A DNA stretch of 64,000 nucleotides from Scatacola_A faecigallinarum (GCA_018713605.1 DVOM01000011.1:22666-86665), one strand, 5' to 3'. Shown: positions 17,803 to 26,361, counted from the first letter of the stretch. The notes: generated by a model from the letters alone, not told the origin. Program-made: numbers and translations.

Positions 17803-18066
17803 ATGGGATTTGAATTTAGCTGCGATTCAACCTTTATATGGGTTGCCGCAATAATAAGTATTTTTGTCTTCTGTGCTCTTTTTCTTGATGGTATAGGAGA
17901 TTTTTTTGGTAAATTAATCGGTCTGGTTACGTTAGGCGGTGTGTTTGGCATTGTTTTCGGAGCTTTCGGCTGGTTAGCCGCTACATTAATCTTCTCATGG
18001 GGAGTTGGCGGTTTTGTAATTGGTTTTATTGTCGGCATCATTTATTATATTTGTAAATGGTGGTAA
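17803..18066 (+). CDS. Small membrane protein 2 (AT-rich pair)
   Basis: 87 residues from the ATG at 17803, nearly all hydrophobic with two or three glycine-rich helices (GKLIGLVTLGGVFGIVFGAF, GGFVIGFIVGIIYY). Same AT-rich composition as its neighbour. A terminator follows closely at 18081. A longer same-frame start at 17566 would overlap the previous gene and is not preferred. Function unknown. Confidence 0.5.
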   Translation: MGFEFSCDSTFIWVAAIISIFVFCALFLDGIGDFFGKLIGLVTLGGVFGIVFGAFGWLAATLIFSWGVGGFVIGFIVGIIYYICKWW

Positions 18067-18080
18067 GACCAAAAATAACG

Positions 18081-18118
18081 AAAAAGGATTTTGACATTTA
18101 TGTCAAAGTCCTTTTTTG
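18081..18118 (+). terminator. Terminator of the small membrane protein pair
   Basis: AAGGATTTTGACAT, loop, ATGTCAAAGTCCTT then TTTTTG: a long imperfect stem with U-tract. Confidence 0.85.
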
Positions 18119-18183
18119 TTGGGGCGAATTGAAATATGCCGGTTTTTGATTATATTTTCGGTCAGGGTATAAGAGGAAAGGAA

Positions 18184-18537
18184 ATGGTTATGGAATTATA
18201 TTTGTTTCTGGCAATGTTTCTGATTTATGTACTGACGGCTTTTATGGTTAAGCCTCATGTCCTGAATCGCATCTGGTCGCTGGCTTTTGTGGTTTGTTTT
18301 GCCGTAACCGCGGTAGCTATTGCCTTTATCCGTATTTCCGGTCAGGATGTGATGATGAGCGCCAATGAACTGAACTGGTATTATCTGCTGTATTTGTTCG
18401 GTTCGCTGTCGGTGGTTTTGGGCGTGATAAATCTGTGGATGTATCGCGGGCCGATTTTTCGTATTTTCTTTTCATCGCCCGACGAAGACGTCGGTACGGA
18501 GGAAAATTCCCAGCCTAAAAAGAAGGGATTATTCTGA
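18184..18537 (+). CDS. Small inner-membrane protein
   Basis: 117 residues from the ATG at 18184, chosen for AGAGGAAAG just upstream; an upstream start at 18136 is possible. Three membrane helices (LYLFLAMFLIYVLTAFMV, LAFVVCFAVTAVAIAFI, YLLYLFGSLSVVLGVINLW) and a hydrophilic acidic/lysine tail. No family recognised. Its last 23 bp overlap the end of the convergent gene. Confidence 0.6.
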   Translation: MVMELYLFLAMFLIYVLTAFMVKPHVLNRIWSLAFVVCFAVTAVAIAFIRISGQDVMMSANELNWYYLLYLFGSLSVVLGVINLWMYRGPIFRIFFSSPDEDVGTEENSQPKKKGLF

Positions 18538-19177
18538 TTTTTTGTTTTTTGCCGCCGATTTTCAACCGGAAGAGGTTTTTGCCGAACCAGCATTTTTTTG
18601 CGTTGAGCAGGCGTCCGGCAAAGTTGGGGTTCGGGGTTTGCAAAATCCAAACGCGGTCGGAACTGTCCAAGCGGCAGCCGGGAATTTTATTTAAGATTGT
18701 GCGGATTTCATCCTCGCCCTTCCAGAAAACGGCGCCGGTAATGTCGCCGATGGTTTGAGCGGTTGCCGGGGCGTCGGCTGCGAATTCGGCAATATCTTGT
18801 CCGCTGAGCAGCAGGAAGTTTTCAAAGGCTTCGGTTTGATTGTCGCTGGCATGAACCATATAACCGCCGCCAAACAGTTTGCGATATTGATATTTGCTGT
18901 CGCTCATATTGATGTTTTTGCCGTCATAATATTGCGGCGCCGGGTCGCGGACAACGATGACAAGAAAAGGTCCGGTTCCGCATTCTCTGATTTTTTTTGC
19001 GCCTTTGCGCAGGTTCTTTCCATAGAAACGCGCCAGATTGCGGGCGAAGTGTCTGGGCGGCCAGAAGACTTCGCAGATGCCTGCGATTTCGTAACGGCTG
19101 CCGATGTCGGCGAGAATCTGTTTCTCAAGCCGTCGGCCGTTGTTCCAGAGCATAAAAAGCTGTAAGTCCCCAGTCAT
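18515..19177 (-). CDS. Conserved-looking cytoplasmic protein, function not recognised
   Basis: 220 residues, no signal or membrane segment. Conserved-looking motifs include LQLFMLWNNGRRLEKQIL at the start, GTGPFLVIVVRDPAPQYY and MVHASDNQTEAFENFLLL in the middle. It vaguely recalls proteins encoded in capsule and cell-wall polymer loci, but I cannot name the family with confidence. Convergent with the upstream membrane gene (23-bp overlap) and divergent from the FAD enzyme. Confidence 0.6.
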   Translation of the reverse strand: MTGDLQLFMLWNNGRRLEKQILADIGSRYEIAGICEVFWPPRHFARNLARFYGKNLRKGAKKIRECGTGPFLVIVVRDPAPQYYDGKNINMSDSKYQYRKLFGGGYMVHASDNQTEAFENFLLLSGQDIAEFAADAPATAQTIGDITGAVFWKGEDEIRTILNKIPGCRLDSSDRVWILQTPNPNFAGRLLNAKKCWFGKNLFRLKIGGKKQKIRIIPSF

Positions 19178-19269
19178 GTTTTTTTCCGTTTTAAATTAGG
19201 CTTAACTTTTAGCGCAATTTGTGTATATTGGCAAGAGAATTAGCCAATCAACCGACAAAAGGCGGAAAA

Positions 19270-20862
19270 ATGATACGGATTAATAATATTAAGGCCAATC
19301 TGGACGTAGATGCAGCCGGGCTGAAAGAAATCGTTTCCATGAAGACGGGGCTTGAACCTGAACGCATTAAAAGCCTGAAAATAGCCAAAAAATCTGTCGA
19401 TGCGCGAAATAAAAGCAATGTACAGTTTGTTTATGCGCTGGATATGGAGGTTTTCGGCGACGAGGATTACATTGCCTCGATTTTGGCCTGGAAAGACATT
19501 GTGCAGATTAAGGAAACCGCTTCGTTGTCCTTTGCGCCAAAAACGTTTGCCGGGGGACTGCGTCCGGTGGTTGCCGGAACCGGTCCGGCAGGAATGTTTG
19601 CCGGTTTGGCGCTGGCAGAAGCAGGGTTGCGGCCGATTTTGCTGGAGCGGGGCAAAGCAGTGTCCGAGCGTCGGAAAGACGTTGAGTTTTTTTGGCAGAC
19701 CGGGCATTTGAATCCGGAATCCAACGTACAGTTCGGAGAGGGCGGCGCCGGTACTTTTTCGGACGGCAAGCTGATGACCGGCATCAAAAAGGACGCTTTT
19801 ACCGCCCGGGTTTTGCAGGAACTGGCGGCGGCCGGGGCGCCGGAGGAAATTTTGTATCTTGCCAAACCGCATATCGGAACGGATAAGCTGGCGGTGGTGG
19901 TTCGCCGTATCAGAGAGAAGATAGTTTCTCTGGGCGGAGAGTACCGTTTTGAAAACCGTCTGGAGGATTTGATTGTCCGCGACGGCAAACTGACAGGTTT
20001 AAAAATTGCCGCGCCGGGCGGCAAAATTTACGAACAGCCGACGGACAGGTTGATATTGGCGGTGGGACACAGTGCGCGCGACACTTTTGAAATGCTGCAC
20101 AAAAACGGTGTGTATATTGAACAGAAGCCGTTTTCGGTCGGGGTAAGAATTGAACATGTCCAAAAATCGGTTGATGCGGCGCAATACGGCAGGTTTGCAG
20201 GACATCCGGCATTGGGAGCGGCTGATTACAAGCTGGCGGCTCATTTTGACAACGGACGTTCGGCCTACACTTTCTGTATGTGTCCGGGCGGCATGGTCGT
20301 CGCGGCGGCATCCGAGCTGGGACGGGTGGTTACCAATGGCATGAGTGAGTTTGCCCGTGACGGGAAAAACGCCAACGCGGCTTTGCTGGTCGGGGTTGAG
20401 CCTCGGGATTTCGGCAGTGCGCATCCGTTGGCAGGAATGTATTTTCAACGCCGTCTGGAAGAGGCCGCGTTCAGAGCCGGCGGCGGCGATTATCGGGCGC
20501 CGGCGCAGTTGGTCGGCGATTTTCTGAAAAAACAGGTTTCGACGGCTGTCGGAAACGTTAATCCGTCTTATCGCCCCGGCGTCAGGTTTGCCGACCTTTC
20601 CGCAGTGCTGCCGGATTTTGTGACGGAAACGATGCGTCGCGCCATTGTCGAAATGGACGGGAAACTGCGCGGTTTTGCCGCGGCTGATGCCGTGCTTACC
20701 GGCGTGGAAACCCGCAGTTCGTCGCCGATACGTATAATGCGCGACGAACATTTTGAGGCAAATATTAAAGGGCTTTATCCCTGTGGCGAAGGCGCCGGGT
20801 ATGCCGGGGGTATCGTGTCGTCCGCCGTCGACGGATTAAAAACCTGTTTGGCGGTCATCTAA
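19270..20862 (+). CDS. FAD-dependent dehydrogenase (COG2509-like)
   Basis: 530 residues from the ATG at 19270, after GGCGGAAAA. An N-terminal ~85-residue accessory domain is followed by the dinucleotide-binding motif VVAGTGPAGMFAGLALAEAG and ILLERG. Further motifs are NVQFGEGGAGTFSDGKL, LILAVGHSARDTF and, near the end, YPCGEGAGYAGGIVSSAVDG closing the FAD site. This is the layout of the uncharacterised FAD-dependent dehydrogenase family found in many anaerobes. Substrate unknown. Confidence 0.85.
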   Translation: MIRINNIKANLDVDAAGLKEIVSMKTGLEPERIKSLKIAKKSVDARNKSNVQFVYALDMEVFGDEDYIASILAWKDIVQIKETASLSFAPKTFAGGLRPVVAGTGPAGMFAGLALAEAGLRPILLERGKAVSERRKDVEFFWQTGHLNPESNVQFGEGGAGTFSDGKLMTGIKKDAFTARVLQELAAAGAPEEILYLAKPHIGTDKLAVVVRRIREKIVSLGGEYRFENRLEDLIVRDGKLTGLKIAAPGGKIYEQPTDRLILAVGHSARDTFEMLHKNGVYIEQKPFSVGVRIEHVQKSVDAAQYGRFAGHPALGAADYKLAAHFDNGRSAYTFCMCPGGMVVAAASELGRVVTNGMSEFARDGKNANAALLVGVEPRDFGSAHPLAGMYFQRRLEEAAFRAGGGDYRAPAQLVGDFLKKQVSTAVGNVNPSYRPGVRFADLSAVLPDFVTETMRRAIVEMDGKLRGFAAADAVLTGVETRSSSPIRIMRDEHFEANIKGLYPCGEGAGYAGGIVSSAVDGLKTCLAVI

Positions 20863-20886
20863 TACAGATTTTGCGAATAAAATAAT
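20839..20886 (+). repeat. Post-stop repeat, copy B
   Basis: AAAACCTGTTTGGCGGTCAT then CTAATACAGATTTTGCG and AATAAAATAA. The first half overlaps the 3' end of the FAD gene. The second half matches copy A (GATTTTGCGGATAAAATAA) closely. Confidence 0.55.
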
Positions 20887-20977
20887 TTTCTGTGGTGGAC
20901 AGGCGGGATAATTCCGTTGCTTTTCGGACTGTGGTTGTTAAAATGTCGCTATCTTTTGACTGAACTAAGGACTGAAA

Positions 20978-22279
20978 ATGAAAGTTGCGATTATTGGAAC
21001 CGGTTATGTGGGCCTGCCGACGGGCATAGGGCTTGCCGAGTTGGGAAATACGGTTGTCTGCGTTGACAAGATTGCCGAAAAAGTGGAAGCTTTGTCGGCC
21101 GGAAAAGCCACGATTTATGAAGACGGAATGGAGGAGCTGTTTCAGAAGCATCTGAAAAGCGGCGCATTGTCTTTTACGCTGGATATGGCGAAGGCGGTCG
21201 GCGGTGCGGACGTGGTTATGCTTGCGGTCGGCACGCCGCCGCATCCGGTTACCAAAGAAGCCGATTTGAAGTATATTTATGCCGCGGCCGAGGAATTGGC
21301 CGGTTGTCTGGACGGTTATACGGTTGTGGCAACCAAGTCGACGGTTCCGGTCGGTACCGGCGACGAGGTCGAGGCGATTATCCGCAGGGTTAATCCGTCG
21401 GCCGATTTTGACGTGGTTTCGCTGCCGGAGTTTTTGCGCGAGGGCTTTGCCGTGCATGACTTTTTCCATCCGGACCGGATTGTCATCGGTGCCGACAGCG
21501 GCAGAGCAAAGGACGTTCTGCTGAAACTGTATGCCCCGTTTGCGGGAAAGACCGAATTTCTGCTGGTTAACCGCAAGTCTTCGGAAACCATTAAGTATGC
21601 TTCCAATGCCTTTTTGGCAATGAAAATTCATTATATTAACGAAATGGCCGACTTTTGTGAAAAAGCCGGTGCGGATATTCGTGAAGTAGCACGGGGTATG
21701 GGACTTGATTCGCGTATCGGCCGGAAGTTTTTGAATCCGGGACCGGGGTACGGCGGTTCCTGTTTTCCGAAAGACACCAACGCCATGGCGCAAATGGGCC
21801 GCAAATACGGCGCGCATTTGAATCTGATTGAGACGACGATTGCCAAAAATGATGAGCGGAAAATCAGCATGGGCAAGCGGGTTATCGCTGCGCTGAACGG
21901 CAGCAGCGACGGCCGAATCGCCGTGTGGGGGCTGGCTTTCAAAGGCGGTACCGACGACTGTCGCGAATCGCCGGCGATGGAAATTTTGAACGAAATTCTC
22001 AGACATTCGAAAAACGTGACGGTTTATGATCCGAAGGCGATGGATAACGCCCGTAAGCAGCTTGGCGACGAAGTGGCATATGTGCAGGACGAATATGAGG
22101 CCTGTCGGGGCGCTGATGTTTTGGTTATTTTAACCGAGTGGGAAGATTTCAAAACCGCGGATCTGAATAAAATTCGCAGCATGATGAAAACCCACAGGAT
22201 TTTGGATTTGCGCAATATGCTGGATGCGGATGCGGTTCGGGCGGCCGGTTTTGACTATTCCTGCATCGGCATGAAATGA
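20978..22279 (+). CDS. ugd: UDP-glucose/GDP-mannose 6-dehydrogenase family enzyme
   Basis: 433 residues. NAD-binding motif MKVAIIGTGYVGLPTGIGLAE, EFLREG in the substrate region, and the catalytic cysteine in GPGYGGSCFPKD. It oxidises a nucleotide sugar (most likely UDP-glucose) to the uronic acid with two NAD+, feeding surface polysaccharide synthesis. An epimerase gene follows after 10 bp. UDP-glucose specificity is inferred; related enzymes use UDP-ManNAc or GDP-mannose. Confidence 0.9.
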   Translation: MKVAIIGTGYVGLPTGIGLAELGNTVVCVDKIAEKVEALSAGKATIYEDGMEELFQKHLKSGALSFTLDMAKAVGGADVVMLAVGTPPHPVTKEADLKYIYAAAEELAGCLDGYTVVATKSTVPVGTGDEVEAIIRRVNPSADFDVVSLPEFLREGFAVHDFFHPDRIVIGADSGRAKDVLLKLYAPFAGKTEFLLVNRKSSETIKYASNAFLAMKIHYINEMADFCEKAGADIREVARGMGLDSRIGRKFLNPGPGYGGSCFPKDTNAMAQMGRKYGAHLNLIETTIAKNDERKISMGKRVIAALNGSSDGRIAVWGLAFKGGTDDCRESPAMEILNEILRHSKNVTVYDPKAMDNARKQLGDEVAYVQDEYEACRGADVLVILTEWEDFKTADLNKIRSMMKTHRILDLRNMLDADAVRAAGFDYSCIGMK

Positions 22280-22289
22280 GGAGACGCTG

Positions 22290-23252
22290 ATGGTTAAGGT
22301 TTTGGTCGTCGGCGGCGCCGGATATATCGGCAGCCATGTCGTTAAGGCGCTGTTGCAAAGCGGGCACAGGGTTACGGTTTATGATAATCTTTCCAGCGGA
22401 CAGAAAATCAATCTGTTTTCCGAAGCGGGTTTTGTCGAAGCCGATATCCTTGACTTTGCGGCGCTGGACAAAGCAATGGCCGGACAGGAAGCGGTGGTGC
22501 ATCTGGTAGCCAAAAAAGCCGTCGGCGAATCGATGGAAAAACCGGAACTCTATGCCGAAAACAATATTACCGGTTCACTGAACATTATGAAGGCGATGCT
22601 GAAAAACGGTGTGGAAAATATGGTTTTTTCTTCGTCGGCGGCGGTTTACGGAATGCCGGAATATCTGCCGATTGACGAAAAACATCCGCTCCGGCCGATT
22701 AATTTTTACGGTTTTACCAAATATGACATTGAAAAGTACATGGAGTGGTACGGCCGGCTGAAAAATTTCCGTTATCTGGCACTGCGTTATTTTAATGCGG
22801 TTGGTTATGATGCAGAAGGGAGCATCAGAGGTCGGGAAGTCGGTTCGCAGAATCTGCTGCCGATTATTATGGATACCGCGGCCGGCCGGAGGGAGAAGCT
22901 TATGGTGTTCGGTACGGATTATGATACCCGTGACGGTACCTGCATCCGCGATTATATTCATGTGACCGATTTGGCGCGGGCGCATGTTCTGGCTGTTGAA
23001 CACCTGCATGAAGGCGGTTGTTCCGCCTGTCTGAATCTGGGTACGGGCAGGGGGACGACGGTTAAAGAGATAATTGCCGCGGCCGAAAAGGTAACCGGCA
23101 GGAAGCTGAATGTCGAATATGCCGGTCGCAGAGCCGGTGATCCGGGGATGTTGACGGCGTCTTCCGCCGAGGCGGAAAAGCTGCTCGGCTGGCGTCCGGA
23201 ATATACGGATATTGAAGAGATTATCCGAACCATGTGGCAGTTGGAGCGGTAA
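22290..23252 (+). CDS. galE: UDP-sugar 4-epimerase (GalE-like)
   Basis: 320 residues, extended short-chain dehydrogenase fold. GGAGYIGSHVVKALL at the N-terminus, SSSAAVYG, the YGFTK active-site tyrosine/lysine, and IRDYIHVTDLARAHV near the C-terminus as in GalE. It interconverts UDP-glucose and UDP-galactose or the corresponding uronic acids, the latter being plausible because the dehydrogenase gene is adjacent. AGGAGA provides the ribosome site. Confidence 0.85.
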   Translation: MVKVLVVGGAGYIGSHVVKALLQSGHRVTVYDNLSSGQKINLFSEAGFVEADILDFAALDKAMAGQEAVVHLVAKKAVGESMEKPELYAENNITGSLNIMKAMLKNGVENMVFSSSAAVYGMPEYLPIDEKHPLRPINFYGFTKYDIEKYMEWYGRLKNFRYLALRYFNAVGYDAEGSIRGREVGSQNLLPIIMDTAAGRREKLMVFGTDYDTRDGTCIRDYIHVTDLARAHVLAVEHLHEGGCSACLNLGTGRGTTVKEIIAAAEKVTGRKLNVEYAGRRAGDPGMLTASSAEAEKLLGWRPEYTDIEEIIRTMWQLER

Positions 23253-23261
23253 GCAGAGCGG

Positions 23262-23292
23262 CCGGCCGTTGGCAGCAACGGCCGGTTTCCTT
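23262..23292 (+). terminator. Terminator after the UDP-sugar genes
   Basis: CCGGCCGTTG-GCAG-CAACGGCCGG then TTTCCTTTT, 10 bp after the epimerase stop. Confidence 0.8.
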
Positions 23293-23694
23293 TTATTCTT
23301 TGGGATATTTTTGTTTTATTTCCAGACACAAGCGGCAATAGGTCTGCAGTTGCGTTTTTCCTGCCGCGGCCATGGTTTCGTCTTCCGAACTGATTTTTAC
23401 GACAGCATCAAGATATTCTCTGAAGTCGGGATATTCGGCGGCTCGTTTGCTCCGGTAATCCGGTTCGACATAGGTTTCGACATAGACTGCCGTTATCCTG
23501 TTTTCGTTTTCGACATAGTATTTTTTCGGTTTTTTCATTTCGTCCGGTGCCGGCATTTCCGCAACCGGTTTGTAACCGTCGGCCAGCAGCATGGCGGCGT
23601 TGCTTTCCAGATTGTAGTTCTGGTAAACGGTGCCGTCTTTGCAAAGGTTTGCAGGTGCCGGGGTCAGTTTGCCGTTTATGAGTTTTGCATACAT
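23293..23694 (-). CDS. Putative phage tail-associated small protein
   Basis: 133 residues, soluble: an N-terminal segment (MYAKLINGKLTPAPANL), a central KYYVENENRITAVYVETYVE strand region and a helical C-terminus. It is last in a three-gene minus-strand module after two tail-fibre-like genes. Short proteins of this kind (LINGxLxPAP opening) sit beside phage tail-fibre genes. The assignment rests mainly on context. Confidence 0.5.
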   Translation of the reverse strand: MYAKLINGKLTPAPANLCKDGTVYQNYNLESNAAMLLADGYKPVAEMPAPDEMKKPKKYYVENENRITAVYVETYVEPDYRSKRAAEYPDFREYLDAVVKISSEDETMAAAGKTQLQTYCRLCLEIKQKYPKE

Positions 23695-23709
23695 GATATT
23701 ATCCTTTGT

Positions 23710-24360
23710 CTATGGTTTGGGTTTCAGGTATTGGATTTTCAGTTCGCCGTATTTGCCGTAGCCGCCGTTGCCGTCCCACTGTCGTCCGCCGGCTCCTCCG
23801 GCTCCGGGTGCGGTGGCGCAGCGTTCGGCAAAAGCGGCGTTGGCGATGCCTGCGCCGGAATTGGTAAGTACGGAGTTGGCGCCGCCTTTGGTGCCGTTGC
23901 TGCCGGTGGTCTGGTTGCCGGGATTGCCGTCGGAGCGTACCCGACAGGAAATTACCAGAATGTTTCCGGATATTGTCAATGTGCCGCCGGTGCCGGCGAC
24001 ACCGTTGTCCGAACCGCCGATATGGCCGCCGCCCATGTTCATCAACCCGCCGATATAGCTGGCTTCGCCGTCTTTGCGGTTGGCTTCTTCGGCGATGCCC
24101 GCATAACAGTTTACGTCGTTTTGGTTGTCGGCGATATAGACGTTTCCTTCAAAACCGGCACCGGAACCGCCTCCGCCGCCGGTTCCGTAAAGGCCGCAGT
24201 TGCCGCCGCCGGCTCCGGCACCCTGACCGCGAATGAAGTAAAATCCCTTTTTCATCTGCAGCGTGGCCGAATCGCCGTTGCTGCCGTCAAACAGGATGGT
24301 TCCGGGCGTATAAGCGCAGACGGCTCCGCCCAGAGGATTGGATTTTCCCATCAGGGTCAT
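23710..24360 (-). CDS. Glycine-rich tail-fibre-tip-like protein
   Basis: 216 residues from the ATG at 24360, which overlaps the previous stop as ATGA; GGAG is 10 nt upstream. It is strongly glycine- and asparagine-rich (GGGGGSGAGFEGNVYI, GGAGGRQWDGNGGYGKYG), like the receptor-binding tips of phage tail fibres and some phage-derived adhesins. No signal peptide. Translationally coupled to the tail-fibre gene, so probably its distal part or partner. Confidence 0.6.
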   Translation of the reverse strand: MTLMGKSNPLGGAVCAYTPGTILFDGSNGDSATLQMKKGFYFIRGQGAGAGGGNCGLYGTGGGGGSGAGFEGNVYIADNQNDVNCYAGIAEEANRKDGEASYIGGLMNMGGGHIGGSDNGVAGTGGTLTISGNILVISCRVRSDGNPGNQTTGSNGTKGGANSVLTNSGAGIANAAFAERCATAPGAGGAGGRQWDGNGGYGKYGELKIQYLKPKP

Positions 24361-25319
24361 GACGCTATCACTCCGTTGGCAACCCCCAGAACGCGGCCGT
24401 CGGGGTAGCGCCGGAAGGTCATCAGATAGCTGCCGGACGGCGAGGCGGACAATCCGTCGAGCCACTGAAATGACGAGGTTTCCGGAAAAGTATAGGAATA
24501 GGTGTAGTTTCCGGCGTTTTGGTTGAGCAGCAGCGAAAAGCTGATAATCATGCCGGTATCGCAATTGTCAAAATTGAAGCTGAAATCGGTGTTTCCCTCG
24601 GGAGTGGCCTTATATTCAAAAATGCCCGGTTCGACGGCGACGCTGCAGGCTCCGGAAGTGCTGCCCAGGTCTTTCTGCGCCGTATAAATCGTTTCGGCGC
24701 GTTTTTGCAGGAGACCGGCACAGCTGACAGCGGTTTGGGCGGCGCTTTCGGCTTTTTGACAGGCGGAGGCGGCCGCCGCGGCGTTGTTACATACCTCTTG
24801 GGCTTTTTTCAGCACGTCGTCGTAGCATGCGGTCAGTTTTTCTATTTCAATCGTGGAATTCTGCAGGCTGTTGCCTTCGGCGTTCCAGATAATCGCTTTG
24901 CCGGGTACCGGCATCGGCAGAGCGACGTTTAACTGGGTGGGCGCATAGGGCGGGAAGGTTACTGTACGGCTGATGGTATCCTGAAGTTGTTCCATGCAGG
25001 CGAGCTGATAGTCGAACTCAAGGTTGACTTTCGAGGTTCGGAAAGGCCCTACTTCCTGAAAGTTTGTGGTTCGCTTGAGTTCCAGACTGCGGTATAGCGT
25101 GATTATAGTGCCGGCTTCCGGTGCTTTGTCGAAGATGACACGGCCGCCTTGTGTTTCGCAGCTGACCGAGTATCCTTCCGTAAGCAGCGCGTCGTCGGCA
25201 TAGACGTCAACGTCCGTTTCGTCGAAGATTGTGAACGCAAAGCTGAATTCGGTCGTCGTACCGTCGCCTTCATAGCGTATGCGCGGTTTTACGCTGCCTA
25301 TTTCTAAAGTTTCAGACAT
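24357..25319 (-). CDS. T7-type phage tail fibre N-terminal domain protein
   Basis: 320 residues. The first ~120 match the phage T7 gp17-type tail-fibre N-terminus (TTEFSFAFTIFDETDVDVYA, VIFDKAPEAGTIITLYRSLE, LEFDYQLACMEQLQDTISRT). An Ala-rich coiled-coil follows (~165-215), then a beta-rich C-terminal domain. In T7 this domain attaches the fibre to the tail. No other virion, lysis or integration gene lies within several kb, so this is an isolated fragment or a domesticated module. Confidence 0.8.
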   Translation of the reverse strand: MSETLEIGSVKPRIRYEGDGTTTEFSFAFTIFDETDVDVYADDALLTEGYSVSCETQGGRVIFDKAPEAGTIITLYRSLELKRTTNFQEVGPFRTSKVNLEFDYQLACMEQLQDTISRTVTFPPYAPTQLNVALPMPVPGKAIIWNAEGNSLQNSTIEIEKLTACYDDVLKKAQEVCNNAAAAASACQKAESAAQTAVSCAGLLQKRAETIYTAQKDLGSTSGACSVAVEPGIFEYKATPEGNTDFSFNFDNCDTGMIISFSLLLNQNAGNYTYSYTFPETSSFQWLDGLSASPSGSYLMTFRRYPDGRVLGVANGVIAS

Positions 25320-25354
25320 ATATGTTTCTCCAAGAATTTGTTTTAAAATAAAAA

Positions 25355-25380
25355 ATCCGGCTCGCGGGAAACGGCCGGAT
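25355..25380 (-). terminator. Leader terminator 2 upstream of the tail-fibre gene
   Basis: Minus strand ATCCGGC, loop CGTTTCCCGCGA, GCCGGAT followed by TTTTTATTTT, inside the leader of the tail-fibre transcript. Confidence 0.75.
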
Positions 25381-25391
25381 CTTTGTTTCTG

Positions 25392-25423
25392 AAAAAAAAC
25401 AGCTTTCGGGACGGAAAGCTGTT
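25392..25423 (-). terminator. Leader terminator 1 upstream of the tail-fibre gene
   Basis: Minus strand AACAGCTTTC-CGTCC-CGAAAGCTGTT followed by a run of eight T, about 30 nt downstream of the predicted start site. Confidence 0.8.
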
Positions 25424-25455
25424 TTGCAGATACACTTATGGCAAGTGATGTTTTT

Positions 25456-25484
25456 CAGATAACACAAATTTTTTTGCTTGTCAA
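25456..25484 (-). promoter_or_regulatory. Promoter of the tail-fibre module
   Basis: Minus strand TTGACA (25479-25484), 17-nt spacer, TATCTG (25456-25461). Predicted transcripts meet two terminator hairpins before the first start codon at 25319, suggesting attenuation or a small RNA. Confidence 0.55.
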
Positions 25485-25518
25485 GGATAAAAATCCTAAT
25501 AAATGTTTGCGGCGGCGG

Positions 25519-25547
25519 TTGACTTAATTCCGCGGCGTGATTACTAT
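25519..25547 (+). promoter_or_regulatory. Promoter of the SIMPL gene
   Basis: TTGACT (25519-25524), 17-nt spacer, TACTAT (25542-25547), about 25 bp before the start region at 25579. Confidence 0.7.
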
Positions 25548-25578
25548 CAATTATATTGATTAACCAGGGAGATTGAAA

Positions 25579-26328
25579 ATGGCTGAAAATGTTAATGACT
25601 GCGGCGGAAAAGGCTGCAAAAGACTGTGGGCGTTTGTTATTTTGGCCGCCGGCGTGGCTTTGGGCGGTTTTTTTCCGGGGTATTATTACTATCAGGCCCG
25701 GCTGCGTGACAATTTCGTGACGGTCAAAGGGCTGGCCGAAATGGACGTCAAGGCCGATTTGGGCATTTGGAACATTAAGTTTGTGGCGACGGGAAACGAT
25801 TTGCAAACCGTGCAGAAAAACATGTCGGCCAATCTGGCCATTGTTGAGGATTATCTGAAAGGCAGGGGTTTTGCGGCGGAGGAAATCAGCGAAGGAAGAA
25901 TTGAAACCAACGATTTGATGACCAATCCGTATCGTGACAACAATTATGCCGCACGTTTTATTCTCAGCCAGACGGTTACGGTCAGGAGCGGCAAAGTCGA
26001 TTTAATCGAGCAGGCTTTGCGTTCCAGCGGCGAACTGGTGTCGAAAGGCGTGGTCTTTGACAGCCAGAGCTATGGTTCTCCGGTTTCCTACATCTTTACC
26101 AGGCTGAACGACATTAAGCCGCAAATGCTTGAGGAGGCAACCCGCAACGCCCGGCAGGCAGCTTTGGAATTTGCCAAGAGTTCCGGCAGCGAAGTCGGCA
26201 AAATCCGCAGAGCTTCGCAGGGCGTTTTCTCCATTCAGCCGCTTTTAGCCGCACCCGGCGAAGTTGAGAGTTATCAGATAAACAAGAGGGTTAGGGTTGT
26301 TTCGACGATAGAATTCTGGCTTGAATAG
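25579..26328 (+). CDS. SIMPL-domain (DUF541) membrane-anchored protein
   Basis: 249 residues from the ATG at 25579. A short Cys-containing N-terminus (CGGKGCKRLW) precedes one membrane helix (AFVILAAGVALGGFFPGYYY). The periplasmic SIMPL/DUF541 domain begins FVTVKGLAEMDVKADLGIWN and ends VSTIEFWLE. Bacterial members form ring-shaped oligomers in the periplasm and are linked to oxidative or envelope stress; exact role unknown. Stands alone with its own promoter. Confidence 0.85.
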   Translation: MAENVNDCGGKGCKRLWAFVILAAGVALGGFFPGYYYYQARLRDNFVTVKGLAEMDVKADLGIWNIKFVATGNDLQTVQKNMSANLAIVEDYLKGRGFAAEEISEGRIETNDLMTNPYRDNNYAARFILSQTVTVRSGKVDLIEQALRSSGELVSKGVVFDSQSYGSPVSYIFTRLNDIKPQMLEEATRNARQAALEFAKSSGSEVGKIRRASQGVFSIQPLLAAPGEVESYQINKRVRVVSTIEFWLE

Positions 26329-26329
26329 G

Positions 26330-26361
26330 AAAACCCCGTATAACGGGCGTCAGCTACAGAA
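26330..26361 (+). repeat. Post-stop repeat, copy C
   Basis: AAAACCCCGTATAACGGGCG then TCAGCTACAG directly after the SIMPL stop. Here the core CCCGT-ATA-ACGGG is a perfect hairpin. Confidence 0.6.

Noticed and set aside
20855..22006. Reverse-strand open frame across the nucleotide-sugar dehydrogenase
   Set aside because: Shadow of a conserved forward gene; no motif.
23293..25319. Complete prophage
   Set aside because: No integrase, capsid, portal, terminase or lysis gene, and flanking genes are ordinary metabolism.
25312..25806. Reverse-strand open frame upstream of the tail-fibre gene
   Set aside because: It runs through two terminator hairpins and the promoter region, and overlaps the SIMPL gene antisense; no protein-like motif.
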